Assembly (NCBI GenBank): GCA_022225965.2
Contig: JAKJXP020000005.1
Span: 186,001 to 250,000, forward strand
Source of the DNA: Diatrype stigma
Taxonomy: Eukaryota; Ascomycota; Sordariomycetes; Xylariales; Diatrypaceae
DNA: 64,000 bases
Direction of reading: 5' to 3'
The notes beneath the pieces were generated by a model that searched no databases, was not told the DNA's origin, and was given only the letters and a program-made list of their open reading frames with translations. The number at the start of each line of letters is the position of its first letter. Positions within the stretch are counted from its first letter, which is position 1. The translations under genes were made by a program, and so were the position numbers. Shown piece after piece: positions 34,938-47,783 of the stretch.

Positions 34938-36281
34938 AGCTACAGCGTTGGCAGCATCCGGGAGCGTGAGTTTCTTTCTTCCAAGAGGACTCTTGGGTAT
35001 GTTCACATACACGAAACTTCAAAGCAAACCCATTGAGATTGGGGATCTTTATGTCGCCAGAGACCCGCACCAACATTAGGGGCGATTCCTTCAACCGTTG
35101 GGTATACATTCATTTTACCCGACGATACTACCCTGCGGGCCTTCATGGCGTCTAGCCGAAGGTGGCCGGGGAGGGTGGATACAACTTCGGCTCAAGAAGC
35201 CGAGGCGACGGCTCCGGCCACTTGGAAGTGACCGCGGGACGACATATACATTAGAGCCATGTCGCGTCAATGCTCGGAGAAAGCCAACGGCTCTGTTTCA
35301 GCCATCCTATGCTTGATACAATGTAGGTAGTTTCTTTTGTACGAAGATCATTGGCTGTTTGATCTATCATGACAGCACTCCGTATCTCTAGGTAGCCCCT
35401 ATTCTTGGAGGCATCCAGGGAACGAGTAAATAGAGATGGAATAAACAATCTAGATCAAGCCCGGAAAACTTGAAATTACGAGATAGCATAATGCTGACCA
35501 CCAAATATCCGAGTATTCCAGCGAGGTTCCCGGTCTTTAATGTGGCCATTGGCCAGATATTCTTCGAACGCCCCCTTTCTCGATAGAAACCAGTCCGATT
35601 TTATTTGTAAAAGCAGATTTCTTTATCTTATACACTTACCACATGCGAGAGCACTTCGACCATGATCTATGGTTTGGAACCAAGGCCTCGACTTGACCAA
35701 CACCGGAGCTCAGGTGTAGTATAACCTAGCTTTTTCCCATTTCCAAGATTGTATCAATGTAGAGTAAGAGTGCTTGTGATAAGGCGACTAGACATACCAG
35801 ACTTGAGAGCTATTCTGGGTGTGCCATCAGTACCTAGCTCAAGGCTGGTGCCCCGTATCGTCGTCGGTTACTATCTGGCAGTACCTATGTCTAAGTTTCT
35901 ATGCTCTGACCTCGAAGTCCCTCCGGTTTAGTGTTACGTCGACAGTATCATGTGCGTTGCTATCATGGTTGCCAGTGTAGCTAGCATGTCGACGTACAAC
36001 ATCAAAACTCGTGAACTCGATGAATTGGTCGAACCCAACGAACATATATCCGAGGTGTATCAGCCCGGCCAGGAATACATGCTGTAATTCCCTATGAGCT
36101 CTTCCCATTATGCCTGCTATGTGCCGCTTTCTCCCTATCTATGGATGCTAGTAGAACGCTCTCATATGTCTGTATTCCGACCAATCATTATCATACCATG
36201 TCAGCCTAGCTAACTTAAGACTCGTTCGTCATCACATCACCTAGTGATTCGTGAATATGCAAAATTGGACCACCGCATACA
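34938..36281. other. Intergenic region, MFS promoter and AP-3 beta 3' flank
   Basis: About 1.3 kb of mixed composition. No supportable exon was seen. It must contain the promoter of the MFS gene. Confidence 0.5.
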
Positions 36282-38868
36282 TCATGATTGAAGGAAGCCT
36301 TCGAGCTCATCGGCCTCATCGTCATCCGAGGACTCTTCATCCTCGTCATCCTCCTCCTCCTCTTCTTCCTCTTCTTCGGCGCCTTCCTCGTCCTCATCAC
36401 TTTCTTCCTCTTCCTCTTCCGCCTCCTCGTCATCAGACTCCTCCTCGTCTTCCGCCAGCCAGTCATCCAGGGTCTTGGCACCGGCCCCATTGCTCTTAGA
36501 TCCAACGCCGACACCGGCCGGGCGGGGCGCATCGCCCAGCACCTCCGCAGCCGGAACCACCTTCCTCTCCTCGCCACCGTAGGCATAACTACTGCTATTC
36601 CGAGCCCCAACCCCTACCGCCACCTCCTGCCCCTGGCCCCGCAACCCGGAGTCCGGCTCGTGGCCCTCTTCGACCCAGTCGGGCAGGGGCTCATAGCCGC
36701 GGATACCGTGAATGCCGCCGCCGCCTGCGAGCACAAGCGATGCGGAGCCGAGGGCGAAGCCCCGGCGGGTCTCGGACGGGCTCGGGGCCTGGGGCGCCGG
36801 CTTGGGCGCCAGGAGCATGAGGGTGGCAAGCTGGGGTACGCCGAGCAGCGCCTTGTAGAGGCGCGCGCGGTCGCGCAGGTCGTACGATGTGTCGTACCGC
36901 ACCAGCAGGAGGACGTAGTTCCACAGCTGGGCCACCGGGTGGTGGTCGTCCGTGATAATAGGGGGTGGCGGTGCTGTTTCGACTGTAACACCATCATCAT
37001 CACCATCACCATCACCACCTTCTTCCGAGGGCTTTCTTTCCTGTTGTTGTTCTTGCTGTTGTGCCGCCTGTGCCTCGGCCTGTCTGTTGATGTGGTGTAG
37101 ATAGACCTTGGCCGCAAGCAGGACGACCTGGCGCTTCGCGATCTCGGACTCGTCCGCGAACCCCTTGAGTAGGATGCGCAGGACGTCGGCGGCGATGTTG
37201 TTTTCGCCATTGATCCCTGCGAATTCGCCCACGAGCCAGATGATGGTCGCGCGTGCCTGGGGATCGGTTGCGGAGTCTAGGTTCTTTGCTAAGCGTACCA
37301 CCGTGCCCCAATGCGCATCGGGGTCTTGCTGGATGAGGTGTCGGATCACGGTGAGCGACTCGGCCGCCAGTGTTCCGTCGAGGCTTGTGATTTGCCCCAA
37401 TAGGAGGCGCATACAGCGAGATGCCGTAGCTGGATCTGCTAGCGCGCAACGGCCAATAGCCCGTACTGCCTCACGCACCAAAGACTTATTGGTGCCGCGA
37501 GAGAAGTGCTCGAGCTCGTTCAGAATAAGACTTTTTGTAGGTAATGGGCTATGAGGAAAGATAAGCGTGAGGACTTCGAGTTTCAATTCCCAGACCGGGG
37601 CAGGATCTGTTGCTCGGACCAGAAAGTGAGATGCGTATTTGACGAAAGATGCTGGCTGGGTAAGGCAGATAGACACAATATTGTAGAGAGCGATTTGTTG
37701 GATATCCTGGGCGCCTCGGAGCAAAGCGATCAGGGGACCAACGGCACTCTTGACGTATTCGGATGTACCTAAATCAGCATAACACCGCGCCGCTGCAACA
37801 ATGACCCCCGAGTTTCTGCTTTGTAGAAGCGGCTTGATTCCATTCAATAGAAGGACAAGATCTGCATCCAGGACCACAATCTTTTCGCCGTCTGCAGCGG
37901 GCTCTGACGGGCTTTCCTCATAGAAGTCTTGTAGATCAACGGACTTGTCTTTCTCCTTCGACTTCACACTACGTGTCCGTCTTGGAAAGCATTTACGCGC
38001 ATAAAGCGCCATCATCCTGAGCGTGGCAAGCTGGCTCCACTCGTCCATATCCACGATCTTTTTGATGAGACCTCTATAATGCTTGTGAATCAAGTCTATG
38101 CGCTCTGGACATATCTCCAAAAAGGCTGACACAGCAGCTCCAGCCACGAAATACTGCTTGTCGCCTAGCAGCGTCGATAGATACTCGATGAGTTGCGGTA
38201 AAGTATTCGGTTCCAACCGGTAGCATTTCGGTATCGCCAGTGCTGCCGCCTTGCGTACGTGAGGGGACATGTCGCCCGCACCTTTCTTGATTGCCAACGA
38301 CACGATCTGGCTAATGACAGGTACCCGGATGCCGGACATTGTCCGCAGCGCAAGAGCTCGAACTTGTGGGTTGGAATCGGATAGGGACTTCTGGATGGTG
38401 TTGATCGAGAGCAACGCCATGTCGGGTTCTTGCTCGGCATGGTGAATGAGATATATGTAGACGAGCTTCTTGATCTCGAGGTTGGGCGAGGCGACGTTCT
38501 TGACGACCGAAGAGAAGAAGGGGAGGGTCCGTTGTTCGCGGTACATCATCTTTGGATGGAGAAGTCAGCTGGTGCCTCGCTTCGAAAAAGGTAAAGGCCA
38601 TCTAGTAGTGGTGTGAATCGTACAGAGATGACACGCCGTAGTCCGTCGAGCACCTCGCGGTCATTGCGGCTGTCTAGGAGCTTCTTGAGTTGGGCCGTGG
38701 GCAGAGACCGAGCGGTGGTACTTCGTGAGCTCCGGGCAGCATGGGCAGCGTCCAGCGTGAGCTCCCGAGCTGTCGCGTGCTTTCAGTCAGTACATCCAAC
38801 GCATGTCGGGATGGGATAGAGCCCTTACCGCTTTCCAGCAGGGTAGATATTCGGGAAATCGACTCCAT
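36282..38868 (-). CDS. APL6: AP-3 adaptor complex beta subunit
   Basis: Three minus-strand exons (38868-38829, 38769-38624, 38549-36282) give 817 residues. Exon 1 encodes MESISRISTLLES; exon 2 encodes RELTLDAAHAARSS...LDSRNDREVLDGLRRVIS; exon 3 begins MMYREQRTLPFFSSVVKNVA. This is the adaptin N-terminal trunk: KKLVYIYLIHHAEQEPDMALLSINTIQKSL, HVRKAAALAIPKCY and VIVAAARCYADLG follow as HEAT-like repeats. AP-3 sorts cargo from Golgi or endosome to the vacuole. After LDDWLAEDEEES the C-terminus is almost uninterrupted Glu/Asp/Ser for about 75 residues, ending in LEGFLQS. As in other fungal members, no separate ear domain is evident. The start agrees with the conserved MESISRI opening of the family. 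An additional Gln-rich insert (about 37030-37090 on the DNA) interrupts the trunk. Confidence 0.94.
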
Positions 38869-39553
38869 GTCCTCGGTTTAGGGCATGCAGTCAGCTCGAA
38901 GCTGCTGACACGTACAATGGCGATGGAGAAGGTGTTCGAGAGTGACGTCGCTCACAAGCAAATGCTTAGTGTGGAAAGGGATGGTGATCCCGCCTTACGG
39001 AACTGTAGGCAGGTATGCAGGCAGGTATGCAGGCAGGTATGTACATACCTAACTGGAGCTTTGGCGGGGCCGATACAGCGCCCCATCCGCTATTTGGTGG
39101 GGGCATATGGGCCGCCTGGCCGCCTGGCCGTCTGCAGGAGACTGAGGAGCTCCTGGGTCTCCTGGGGCTCCTACCTCGTGGCCGGAACCAGCGCAGGACA
39201 GGCCGGATATCAAACACTAACGATCCCGAGGTCATGATCATGCCTAGTAAATGCAGGCAATCATTATGCGCATATTGATCAGATATCTGCAGGTATGCCA
39301 GGAGCTTCCAGGTTTATGGAGGTATCTTTGAGGTGCACCTCTCCGTTTCGACCCAGCTTTGTCCAAGCTTCATCCATATTTCCATATATTCCATATAAGT
39401 TCGAAATAGCATCTGACTTATACCTCCTCACCTAGGTCCTATAGCCCAGTGAGGGTTTCCCAGGGGAAAACCTGTAGAACAAGTTTCTAACAGCAAGTCA
39501 CAGTGTAAATACCATCGAGTGGCCTCAAGACTTTTCAAATTTATTCCTTTTCT
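38869..39553. other. Divergent promoter region, APL6 and the 291-residue gene
   Basis: This 685-bp region between divergent start codons contains a 12-bp tandem repeat at 39007-39042. No coding exon was seen. Confidence 0.6.
39007..39042. repeat. 12-bp tandem repeat (AGGCAGGTATGC, three units)
   Basis: Three units are present, the last ending in T and running into GTACATACCT. Confidence 0.9.
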
Positions 39554-40429
39554 ATGTCTCCATCGTGCACACTGCTTTCGCCGGCACTGCCATCGGAGTT
39601 CCTGAGCTATGTGCTGGACCATCATACGTACCCTACGACCTTGATCATATGTTCCCCACGATCAGACTTCCTCTCTTACCTCCTCGACGATGTCGGTGGT
39701 AGCTCGGACCCGGACCCAAGCCTCGGTCTCGATGAACAACAGGACGATGGACCGGAAGTAGAGCGGCCGCCAGCCAAGAGTGGCGGCGACGACCATATCC
39801 AGGTCAAGCACCGTCTGCTGCGCTCCCCCATATACCAGATCGCCGTGTCGAGGCACATACGCACCGTCTACATCCCCACCGCCACGCACCTCCGCGCCTA
39901 CCTCTCGGTCTTCTCCACCAACCACTCCTCCAAGGTTGTCGCTGCGCCCCCGTCGTCCACGAGGAGATTCGCCGGGGGACCGAATAACAGCAGTAGGAAA
40001 CGACTACCACACCTGCTCCTGTACGGGTTCCTGGACCTGCACCGCGACACTAGTGAGTGGAGCGCACAGGGTCTAGGCAGCTCGGCGTCGGCCTTGGCCG
40101 ACCTAGGCCACCGGCTATCGTGGGATGTCACCGTTGTCGAGCCCCTGCGGAAACCAGGGGGGTACGGGACCGGGACCGGGACCGGGTCCGAGACCCGATT
40201 GTTGGAGCAAATCCTGAAAGATACGGTGCCCATCCTGAGCGGCGGCGGCAGGAGGTTCGGCCTGGAATCGGGGGATGGCCGGTGGTCGGGACGGACCGTC
40301 GAGGTGGGAAGGGTGCTCATGCGATGGTTCCGCTTTCAACGTGGCGAGTGGGATGGGAACAGGGATACGGATGATGCTGGTGCCGCCGGCGAGGATCAAG
40401 ACACAGAAATGATGGGGCGTCCGCCGTAG
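39554..40429 (+). CDS. Conserved-looking fungal protein of unknown function
   Basis: A single exon encodes 291 residues that I do not recognise. Hydrophobic strands alternate with predicted helices: LPSEFLSYVLDHHTYPTTLIICSPRSDFLSYLLDDV at the start, IRTVYIPTATHLRAYLSVF, LLLYGFLDLHRDTSEWSAQGLGSSASALADLGHRL, and GRTVEVGRVLMRWFRF near the end. The order strand, aspartate loop, strand, then LLLYGFLDLHRD is reminiscent of a RecA-like fold, but there is no Walker A GxxGxGKT motif. Small RecA-like partners without a P-loop exist among recombination accessory factors; that link is inference only. Acidic and Gly-rich inserts look like low-complexity loops (GTGTGTG repeats). It faces Nuf2 with 212 bp between stop codons and shares a divergent promoter with AP-3 beta. 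Confidence 0.78.
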   Translation: MSPSCTLLSPALPSEFLSYVLDHHTYPTTLIICSPRSDFLSYLLDDVGGSSDPDPSLGLDEQQDDGPEVERPPAKSGGDDHIQVKHRLLRSPIYQIAVSRHIRTVYIPTATHLRAYLSVFSTNHSSKVVAAPPSSTRRFAGGPNNSSRKRLPHLLLYGFLDLHRDTSEWSAQGLGSSASALADLGHRLSWDVTVVEPLRKPGGYGTGTGTGSETRLLEQILKDTVPILSGGGRRFGLESGDGRWSGRTVEVGRVLMRWFRFQRGEWDGNRDTDDAGAAGEDQDTEMMGRPP

Positions 40430-40641
40430 CATCACGGAACGCGATGCATATTCGATGTAATGCTATTTCAACGTATCTTCGTACAAAGGCAAACTTCAAA
40501 CTCCTGTTCTATTCGCAGATGCAATGCAGCTCCCTTCCCGTAACCCTGACACCGTACGCCGCAACGCCAACCGTGGTATCATTCTCGTAGACTCGTGACA
40601 AAGCATTCAAACACAAGACAAACAGGCAGCAGCAGCCTCAC

Positions 40642-42128
40642 TCAAATAGCCTGCTCCATCTCCTTGATGTACAGCTTGATATGCGACTCCATCTTCAGGT
40701 ACTCGTCGTACGCGCTGTGCACTTCGTTCTCGATGTTCTCTTTGAGGTCGAGCATCTGATAATTCTGTCAGCATGTGATCTGGTGGCCAGACATGGCAAT
40801 GAGAGGAAGTAGAAATGTCTCAATGGAGATAAACTTACCTTCTTCTCAGTCTGCTCAATCCGGACTCTCCGTCGTTCAATCTCGGTGCCCTTGGCCCCCC
40901 GCTCCTCGGTGAGCTTCTTGTGCAGGGCCCGCAGCTCTTCCATCTTCTCCTTCGCCTCTTGCGCCTTCTCACGGCTCTGCTCCCGCAGCTTCTCCGTCCG
41001 CTCGTTCCACTTGCCCAACTGCCTCTGCAGGAGCGCTTCAGTCCGCTCAACCTCTCGCACGTTGTTGCCGCGCTCCGACAGCGCATCTCGCTGCTTCGCG
41101 TTCCTGGCGTTCTCGTCCTCCTCCTTGGCTAGTTCCACCTGGATCTCGTCGAGGAGCTTGATGCACGACGCCACGTCCGTGGACACCACGCCGAAGGAAT
41201 CCGTCGAGGTTTGCAGCGCCCTCGCTCGCCGATCGAGCGAGTCGATGTGCGCCTTGTCCGCGTTGAGCGTGTTGTTCAACTCGGCCAAGCTAGTCTGCAA
41301 CGCCTGGGGACTTTGCAGAGTATACGGTCGCAGCTTGTTGCTCTCCTGCTTCAGGAGCACCTTCTCGTGGGTCTTCTGCTCGAGCCGCTGGCCGAGCTCG
41401 CCCTTCTTGGCCTTGGCCTCCTCGAGGCGCGCGGCGACCTTCTCCTGGTTGCGGCGGAGCTCGAGCAGGGTCTTCTTGAGCTCCTCGTTGCGGGCGGTCT
41501 TCTCGCGGACCTGGGCCTCCATGGCGCGGCGGTTGTGCTTCATCTCCTCGAGGCGGGCCTCCATGTCCTGGTTGGCGGCGTAGAGGGTCTCGATGCGGTC
41601 CTTAGCCTTCTCGCCTTTGCCCAGCTGCTCCTCGATGACGTCGATGTGGCTCATGCGGAAGCGGAAGAAGTTGATGAGGTAGCTGAAGATCTTGACGAGC
41701 CGCTCGCGCGTCGGGCGGTACAGGTCGTTGAAGCTGAAGTCGGCGATGCCGCACTCGAGCAGCAGGCGGCGCAGGGCGGCGTAGAAGCCCAGCAGGTTCC
41801 GCGCATCGGGCGGCACGATGTTCTCGCTGTACTCGCCGCACACGTCCTCGGCGGCGGCGCGCATGGCCGGCTCCACCGACGCGCGCGTCACGTTCATCAG
41901 CAGCTCCGCGCACCACTCGAACACCATCTGCACCTGCACCGGGTTCGGCTTCTGCAGGTCCGCCACCGTGAACGGCACCCCGATCTCCGTGATGCACCCA
42001 GCGATCTCCTTGTCCGGCAGCCGCATCAACGCGTCCGCCTCGTCCTCCTTCCGGCGCGTGTTGCGCGACGACTGTCCCTGCGCCTGTTGCGACGGCGGCG
42101 CGATCGACATTCGTCCATTGTACGCCAT
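40642..42128 (-). CDS. NUF2: Kinetochore protein Nuf2 (Ndc80 complex)
   Basis: Two minus-strand exons (42128-40839 and 40755-40642) give 467 residues, the normal length of the family. The N-terminal calponin-homology-like domain is seen as [35 protein letters not shown] and [11 protein letters not shown], then [23 protein letters not shown] (to about residue 150). The rest is a long heptad-rich coiled coil ([28 protein letters not shown] and onward). The last exon adds [33 protein letters not shown], the conserved C-terminal helix that contacts Spc24/Spc25. Nuf2 pairs with Ndc80 to attach kinetochores to microtubules. The start at 42128 is the first ATG in frame; a frame extension upstream begins at a GTG. 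It is convergent with the unknown 291-residue gene. Confidence 0.95.
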
Positions 42129-45100
42129 GTTTGCTGGTGCTGGCACGTGTACGTGTTTGTATATGGTTTGTGTTCCCCCTCTTTTCCTCTTCCTTCTCGA
42201 ATTGCAGTTCCTGGCTCGTAATCAGGTTTATGCGCGTTGTTTTCGCTGTTGTTGGCTCGATATGTCGGTGCGATGCGACGCGATGTTCTCACGTTACGGT
42301 GACCAGATAACAAGCGTTTTTCTGTTGCTGTGGATTAGGCCAACGAATTGATAGCCAGGATAAACGATAAACAACGGTGGCTCTCCTGCCATGTGACAGA
42401 CTGGTAGCGATTACCTAATCGATTGTTGGAGGGACAACCCCTTTAGGTATGCATGTATGTATGTATTTACAACTCGCCGCCCTTGGCCAATTTGCTTATG
42501 TAACCACCACCCCTAACTCCTATCCGATATTCCCGCCTCTGTAGGTCGCCTCTGTAAGTACTCTTCGCAAGTTGGCAATGCATCTCTAGTTGGATACTTA
42601 AAAGGTATTTGGATTTTCCAACTCTCTGATGGCGATATTGACGCCGGAGTACTTGCCTACCCATATGGCTCTATTTGATTTGAAAGATTTGCAGCCAATC
42701 AGCTGGTTGCTGATGTTGTAATGAAATAGCCCTTTTGTACATAGGGTTTTGAGAGTTGAGACGACGAAGTACAAAAATACTTCGATCGGACATCACTTAC
42801 ATATCAGCAAGCCACCATCTTACCCAGCCGTCATACATTTGACCCATGATCTCCTATTCCAGGTGATTCCCATACAGTTCCATGGTTGGCTGTCAGGCTC
42901 TCATATTATGGCGTCAAGGACATTTCCACCTGGGATATGCCTCTCATTTCCATGCGGGGCTCATGGCCATTCAGATGGCCTCAACCACTTGTGCATGTTG
43001 AACATCTGAAACCCCCATAACGCCGTCGGAACATGAAGTCCTATCCTGTCAAATCCCATCAGATTTCATGCGGACCATACTCGTATATTTTGATTTCGCC
43101 TCCCCCGCAGAAGCTTTCAGCGTCTGCCTGCATAGTATAGAAGCTGTGGCATAGGCCACTGAGACTTCAAGTGCCCCCCAGCTTCGCAACTACCTATCAT
43201 ACCATAATACCGCAGGTCATGTTGCCTTTAGACTCATCGGCAAGCATCATTCGGTTGACGGACATTTAGCCGACGTCTTCCTCCCCCTTAGCCCCTGAGC
43301 ATTGGCTTTGAAGCATCATCGAACTACCCACTGCCAAACCGAACCAGTGAAGACCAGCCTGAGGTCATGCCAAGGTCACCCTGATTCGTTCGTCTAATGT
43401 TGACGAGATGTTAGGCAACTTTTAGACTTCAGGACTAAGAGGTTGATCCCGATGACAAACAGGGTCTCCCAAAGCGAAGCAAGCCGGTACATAGGCATCC
43501 CTACATAGCATTCAGCGACAAAATCGATTGGATATATGGTCGAAGTTAAGCAGAGATGGATACCCAGGCAGATGACATGGACTACATGGTACAGCTGCAG
43601 AGGACTAGAAGTCTGCGGCTAGACAACGTAGTTGATTAGGCATAGAATGTGGCACACGTTACATCGAACATACCTAGAGAAGTAACGCGTGCTACCCAAC
43701 AAGGAGCGCTCGCCTCTGTCGCTGTGCTTGGATTGCCAAGAGCCCCAAGAGCAAAATCTGCCACTACTCCACCACTGCTTCGGGGATGGCCCCAGACTCC
43801 TCGCTCCCAGAGGAGACTGCAGGCGACGTGCATTCGGTGCTATGTAGGGTGAAGATATGTACTATGCCATGTCGGTAGTACAGTGCCCTACGTGTCAGTC
43901 TGACAGACACAGCCGGGACGTTCTGATACCCACAAAGGCTTCGCGATTCATGCCTCATGCAAGAGATAGATAAGCACGACCCTTCATCACTGCGATACGG
44001 CCATTGCAAAGTGAGCAGCAAAAGCCCGAGTTTGCGTTGATAATATCAGATAGTTATCCTAGCAGCCTAGAGAATTCTTTCCCAGACGGAAGATCGACGA
44101 GCTTCTGTGCCGAGCTTCTGTGCTCTAACAGCCCTAATCGGCTTATTCAACGTCATAATGTGGGAATGGAGACTGTGAGACCAAGGAACGAACACCTGCC
44201 CCCACCGGCGAGGCCTATATGGATCGTCGATCATTTGCTAGTTCTCCTAAGCTTGGACTCGATACTGGGGGCCCATCCAATAAAATGCCCGATGCCTCCC
44301 ACTTGGAATGGTGCGCCACAGCACAGCGTTGGGCTCGACACGTTCAGGCACAGGCGATCGAAGCGGGTAGGCGGGCTCTGTGGCCAGAGCCACGGGTGAA
44401 CGTGAACATTGAAGAACCTGGCGTACTCCGAAGTATCTTCTATTCAATAATGTCTCTCCCAGCGATGAACCGTAGCTACCTGTCTGTTGCTTCCTGGAAA
44501 ATGGTTCGACACCGATACCGTATGTGCGCCTCGCCGGGGATTACAAAGTTCACGTCGGCAGCTTTCGGCTACATGACTTAGTACTAGGTCAACGTTTTCT
44601 CCATATCTCGAATACGAACTTCTCTTTGATTGAGACCGTTCCACACTTTGGCACTACGAAGTAAGTGGAAGTTAGGAATAGCTACATGGTATCACCACTG
44701 CGAAGTAATACACGGTAATGTGATCCCGTAGCGGCGCCCGCCGGGGAAACGTTATTAGCTTCACGTTAATAGGTAGCTTCAATCGCTGGGCGCATGGATG
44801 GATCTGGTGCCCTGCCGTGAGCGCGCAGGTACGGTATTGGCAGAGGTATCGACCTTAGCTGTTCTGAGCTTAGACCAGCGTTCCCGCTAACTGATGTGCG
44901 AGTTAGTGAACCTTATTTAGGGAGTTGTCCCGGTCTTAGCTTCCTTGGCTTCTATTCTGGTACGCTGAAGCTTTTATACTAGTAGGTATGTCACCACTTA
45001 ACTACATATGCAAGTAGGTATGCAGTGTCTAATAGGTAGTCCGTTATTAGATGAGAGTTATTAAAATATGCAGTACGGGATATACTACAGTGGATTTGAC

Positions 45101-45622
45101 TGCACAGGTTGAACCGGCTCGAAAAAGAGAAGAATCCGAAATTCCTCTCACGGAAGCCCGGTGGATACACATTAGGAGACGAGACGCAAAGAGCCAATAA
45201 AACAGTCACTATGGGCCATTTCCGCTACTATCTATTCCTGGAGACATGTAGGTTAGATAACTTCCACTGCATACATAGGAGGACTTACATAGCTAGTATG
45301 TACGTGGTAGAAAGACTGCGTAACAACCTTGAAGTCGATGTAACCAGCAACATTGGTGAGAACGTGAGAACGTAAGAATGGGCATCCAATAGTTACTGCT
45401 ACTAGTTGTGTTTAGCGGTGAACTACCACTGTATCCCATCTCCTAACGACATTGAACTGCAACCGCTTCCCCATCTCGTACGGTACTAAGTGTGTCGTTA
45501 TATGCATAGTTGCTTCGTGCACATCCCCGCTATCTTAAAGCAGCTTCGTTAATGCTTTGGCTTGCTATGACTGGTACGGCAGTAAATCAAGGGTCCCATG
45601 GCGCATGGGTATTTTCTCAGAA

Positions 45623-45649
45623 GGGGGAGGGGGCGGGGACGCGGGGGGG
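45623..45649 (+). other. Predicted G-quadruplex motif
   Basis: G5-A-G5-C-G4-ACGC-G7 on the plus strand has loops of 1, 1 and 4 nt, so it is a canonical and probably very stable quadruplex motif. No gene overlaps it. Confidence 0.75.
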
Positions 45650-46828
45650 TCGGCGTTGAGAAACGCAGCACCGACTTCCCTCAAAACTGCATAGCAGTGG
45701 CACACACAGGTTGAAAACCGGATCAACGATCTTTGCCGAGTTGGTTAATTTGCTATTAAGGATTTGTGATTACGTCTCTCTCTCCAGCTGCGTAGTAATG
45801 GTCGAAGGATTGTGGACAAGGGATGTGAGGTAAAACCCGACACAGCAGCCCTGTGGATGTAGGGATTGGTGTAATTGATTACGATGAACGACGAATAAGG
45901 CATACATACCGACTCCTGCCCGCCCTTGCAACCCAGACGTCACAGATATTGCTTGGACGGAGGCATTTGCTGGCCAAAGACAAGACGCCTGCTTAATCAT
46001 AATACCGATGGGTTTGGTCATTCGGGTGAATATAAACGGTACCTAGTCGGAGAGTGGTTAGCCGTTGAAAGTTCTACTACTGCAATGTGCCGTGAACCTT
46101 AAGATCAGATATCTCCACTGTCAAAATATCAGATACGAGAGTCTAATGAGACCAAGTCATTTTGTTCAAGTACACGAGCGGTTTTCAAGTCCCGATATGC
46201 CAGTAAGTTTACATCAAGCTTAAGCCTACAAAGTATAGGGAGGGTTTGTACTAATCACCTGCATGCAAGGTAGGCATGTAGGCAGATTGGTATCCGGTAT
46301 CTTGCATGCGTATGCCACACATCTCGTACTATGTAAGTACTATCAACTATCCCACTGCAAACTCCAAGGATTGCTTGCTCCAATTTACGGCTGGTCAGTC
46401 CCCAAACAAGTGTTTCATTGGACAGCAGGCGAGTTAGGAATGGAGCCTAGTACAGTACTTCGTACATGCATGTACATAATAAGGGATGATTGTGATAGGT
46501 TAGTGGAGGAGGAAACATGTGGCTGATGATTCAATCACAGTCATCGATTTTGCGTAGTCCCCTTTCTTAGCCGGGCTGGCCCAGCCAGACCCTCAGTCCC
46601 AGTGACGATTTGTTGCTTGTTCATTTTACCAATTACTCCTCCTGTTGCCATGCGATATTAGCTCTACAACGCTGCTGACGTTTCTTTTCTTCAAGTCCCA
46701 ATCGTAACAAGGCTCTGCCATCCATGTTACACATTTACTTGATGTGATACGCTATTTGTACACATAGTGTTTAGTTTGCAGGTACATAGGTAGTATACCT
46801 ACTTATGTATGTGCCGACGTCTCCTGAT

Positions 46829-46920
46829 ACCTACATACACGTACATAACTACATGCTTCGTACATACATATATACATACATACCGTACATACATACCATA
46901 CATACATGCACACACACCCA
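46829..46920. repeat. TACATACA microsatellite-like tract
   Basis: Imperfect TACA/CATA tetranucleotides with ATATATA and CACACACA ends. Confidence 0.8.
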
Positions 46921-47783
46921 CCCACAGGCCTAGTCTATAGGTACGGGCACATGTACCCACCTGCCTGCACATCCCTCCCTTCGCTACGCCCCATTACCAT
47001 TAACTACAATACCTCAATACCTGTACCTTCCTTTCCGCCACACCTGCATTTCTCTTAATTGACAACCTAAAGCAGCAGGTTCGATAGGTCTAGAAACCCA
47101 ATCCTGAACCTGCCACATTCCAACACGAAACACTTACGAAGTACACGCTTTATCGCCAACAATCAACTCCTCGGGTCTCTCCTGGGAACCTGGAGTCCTG
47201 GAGTTCTGGGGCAACCTGCTTGCGCCGGGAACGCAAAGGAAACCATAATCGTAGCCGTACGACCTACCGTAGTAGTAGGAGTGAGGCACTCTCGCCTTGG
47301 TCCATACGGAGACGGCTTTACATCTTCCGCCACCTTCCCACGCCTGTCCCATCTAGCTGGGCCCCGGTCGTTAACAAGTTCGACCTCGATTTCGTTGCAG
47401 TCTTTCCACTCGAATAAACAATACCTTCTTTCACACAACAGCAAACAATCTGCCGGTTTTGCGCACCAATCACGTTATCTCCCGTGTTCCTACAGAGACA
47501 TCGATATGGAATTGTAATGAGGAAATGCCACTGGTTTATAATCGATTTATTCAATAGGGAAGCTTTTACGCCAGCACGCAACTGCCATCCGATCTTTGCG
47601 ACGACTTACTCAACCTAACAATTCGACCCGATCCGCGCCAATGGCGATAATCAGACTATACCGATCACCGAACGATATCGACAACGGCAGCTGTCAGGCC
47701 AGCGCCGCGACATAGCCTTTTTCATTTGACTTGAAATAAAGGTCAGGTCGCCGATTTGAGCAGATACATGCGTGTATGTAAAT

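Larger units (their letters stand above)
42129..47783. other. 5.6-kb gene-free divergent region
   Basis: It lies between NUF2 and the 815-residue gene. No exon could be supported, and frames up to 130 codons around 44000-44600 show no coding pattern. It contains a G-quadruplex motif at 45623-45649 and a TACATACA-rich stretch at about 46829-46920. The last few hundred bases before 47784 are probably the promoter and leader of the downstream gene. Confidence 0.5.

Noticed and set aside
41211..42221. Plus-strand 336-codon frame over NUF2
   Set aside because: Antisense shadow of the Nuf2 coiled coil. It is Leu/Arg/His-rich without a recognisable fold.
43536..43570. GTCGAAGTTAAGCAGAGATGG resembling part of 5S rRNA
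   Set aside because: Only a short core matches; the rest of the 5S sequence and its stems are absent.
44004..44581. Two overlapping plus frames of 131 and 120 codons
   Set aside because: No codon bias, no hydrophobic pattern and no splice partners.
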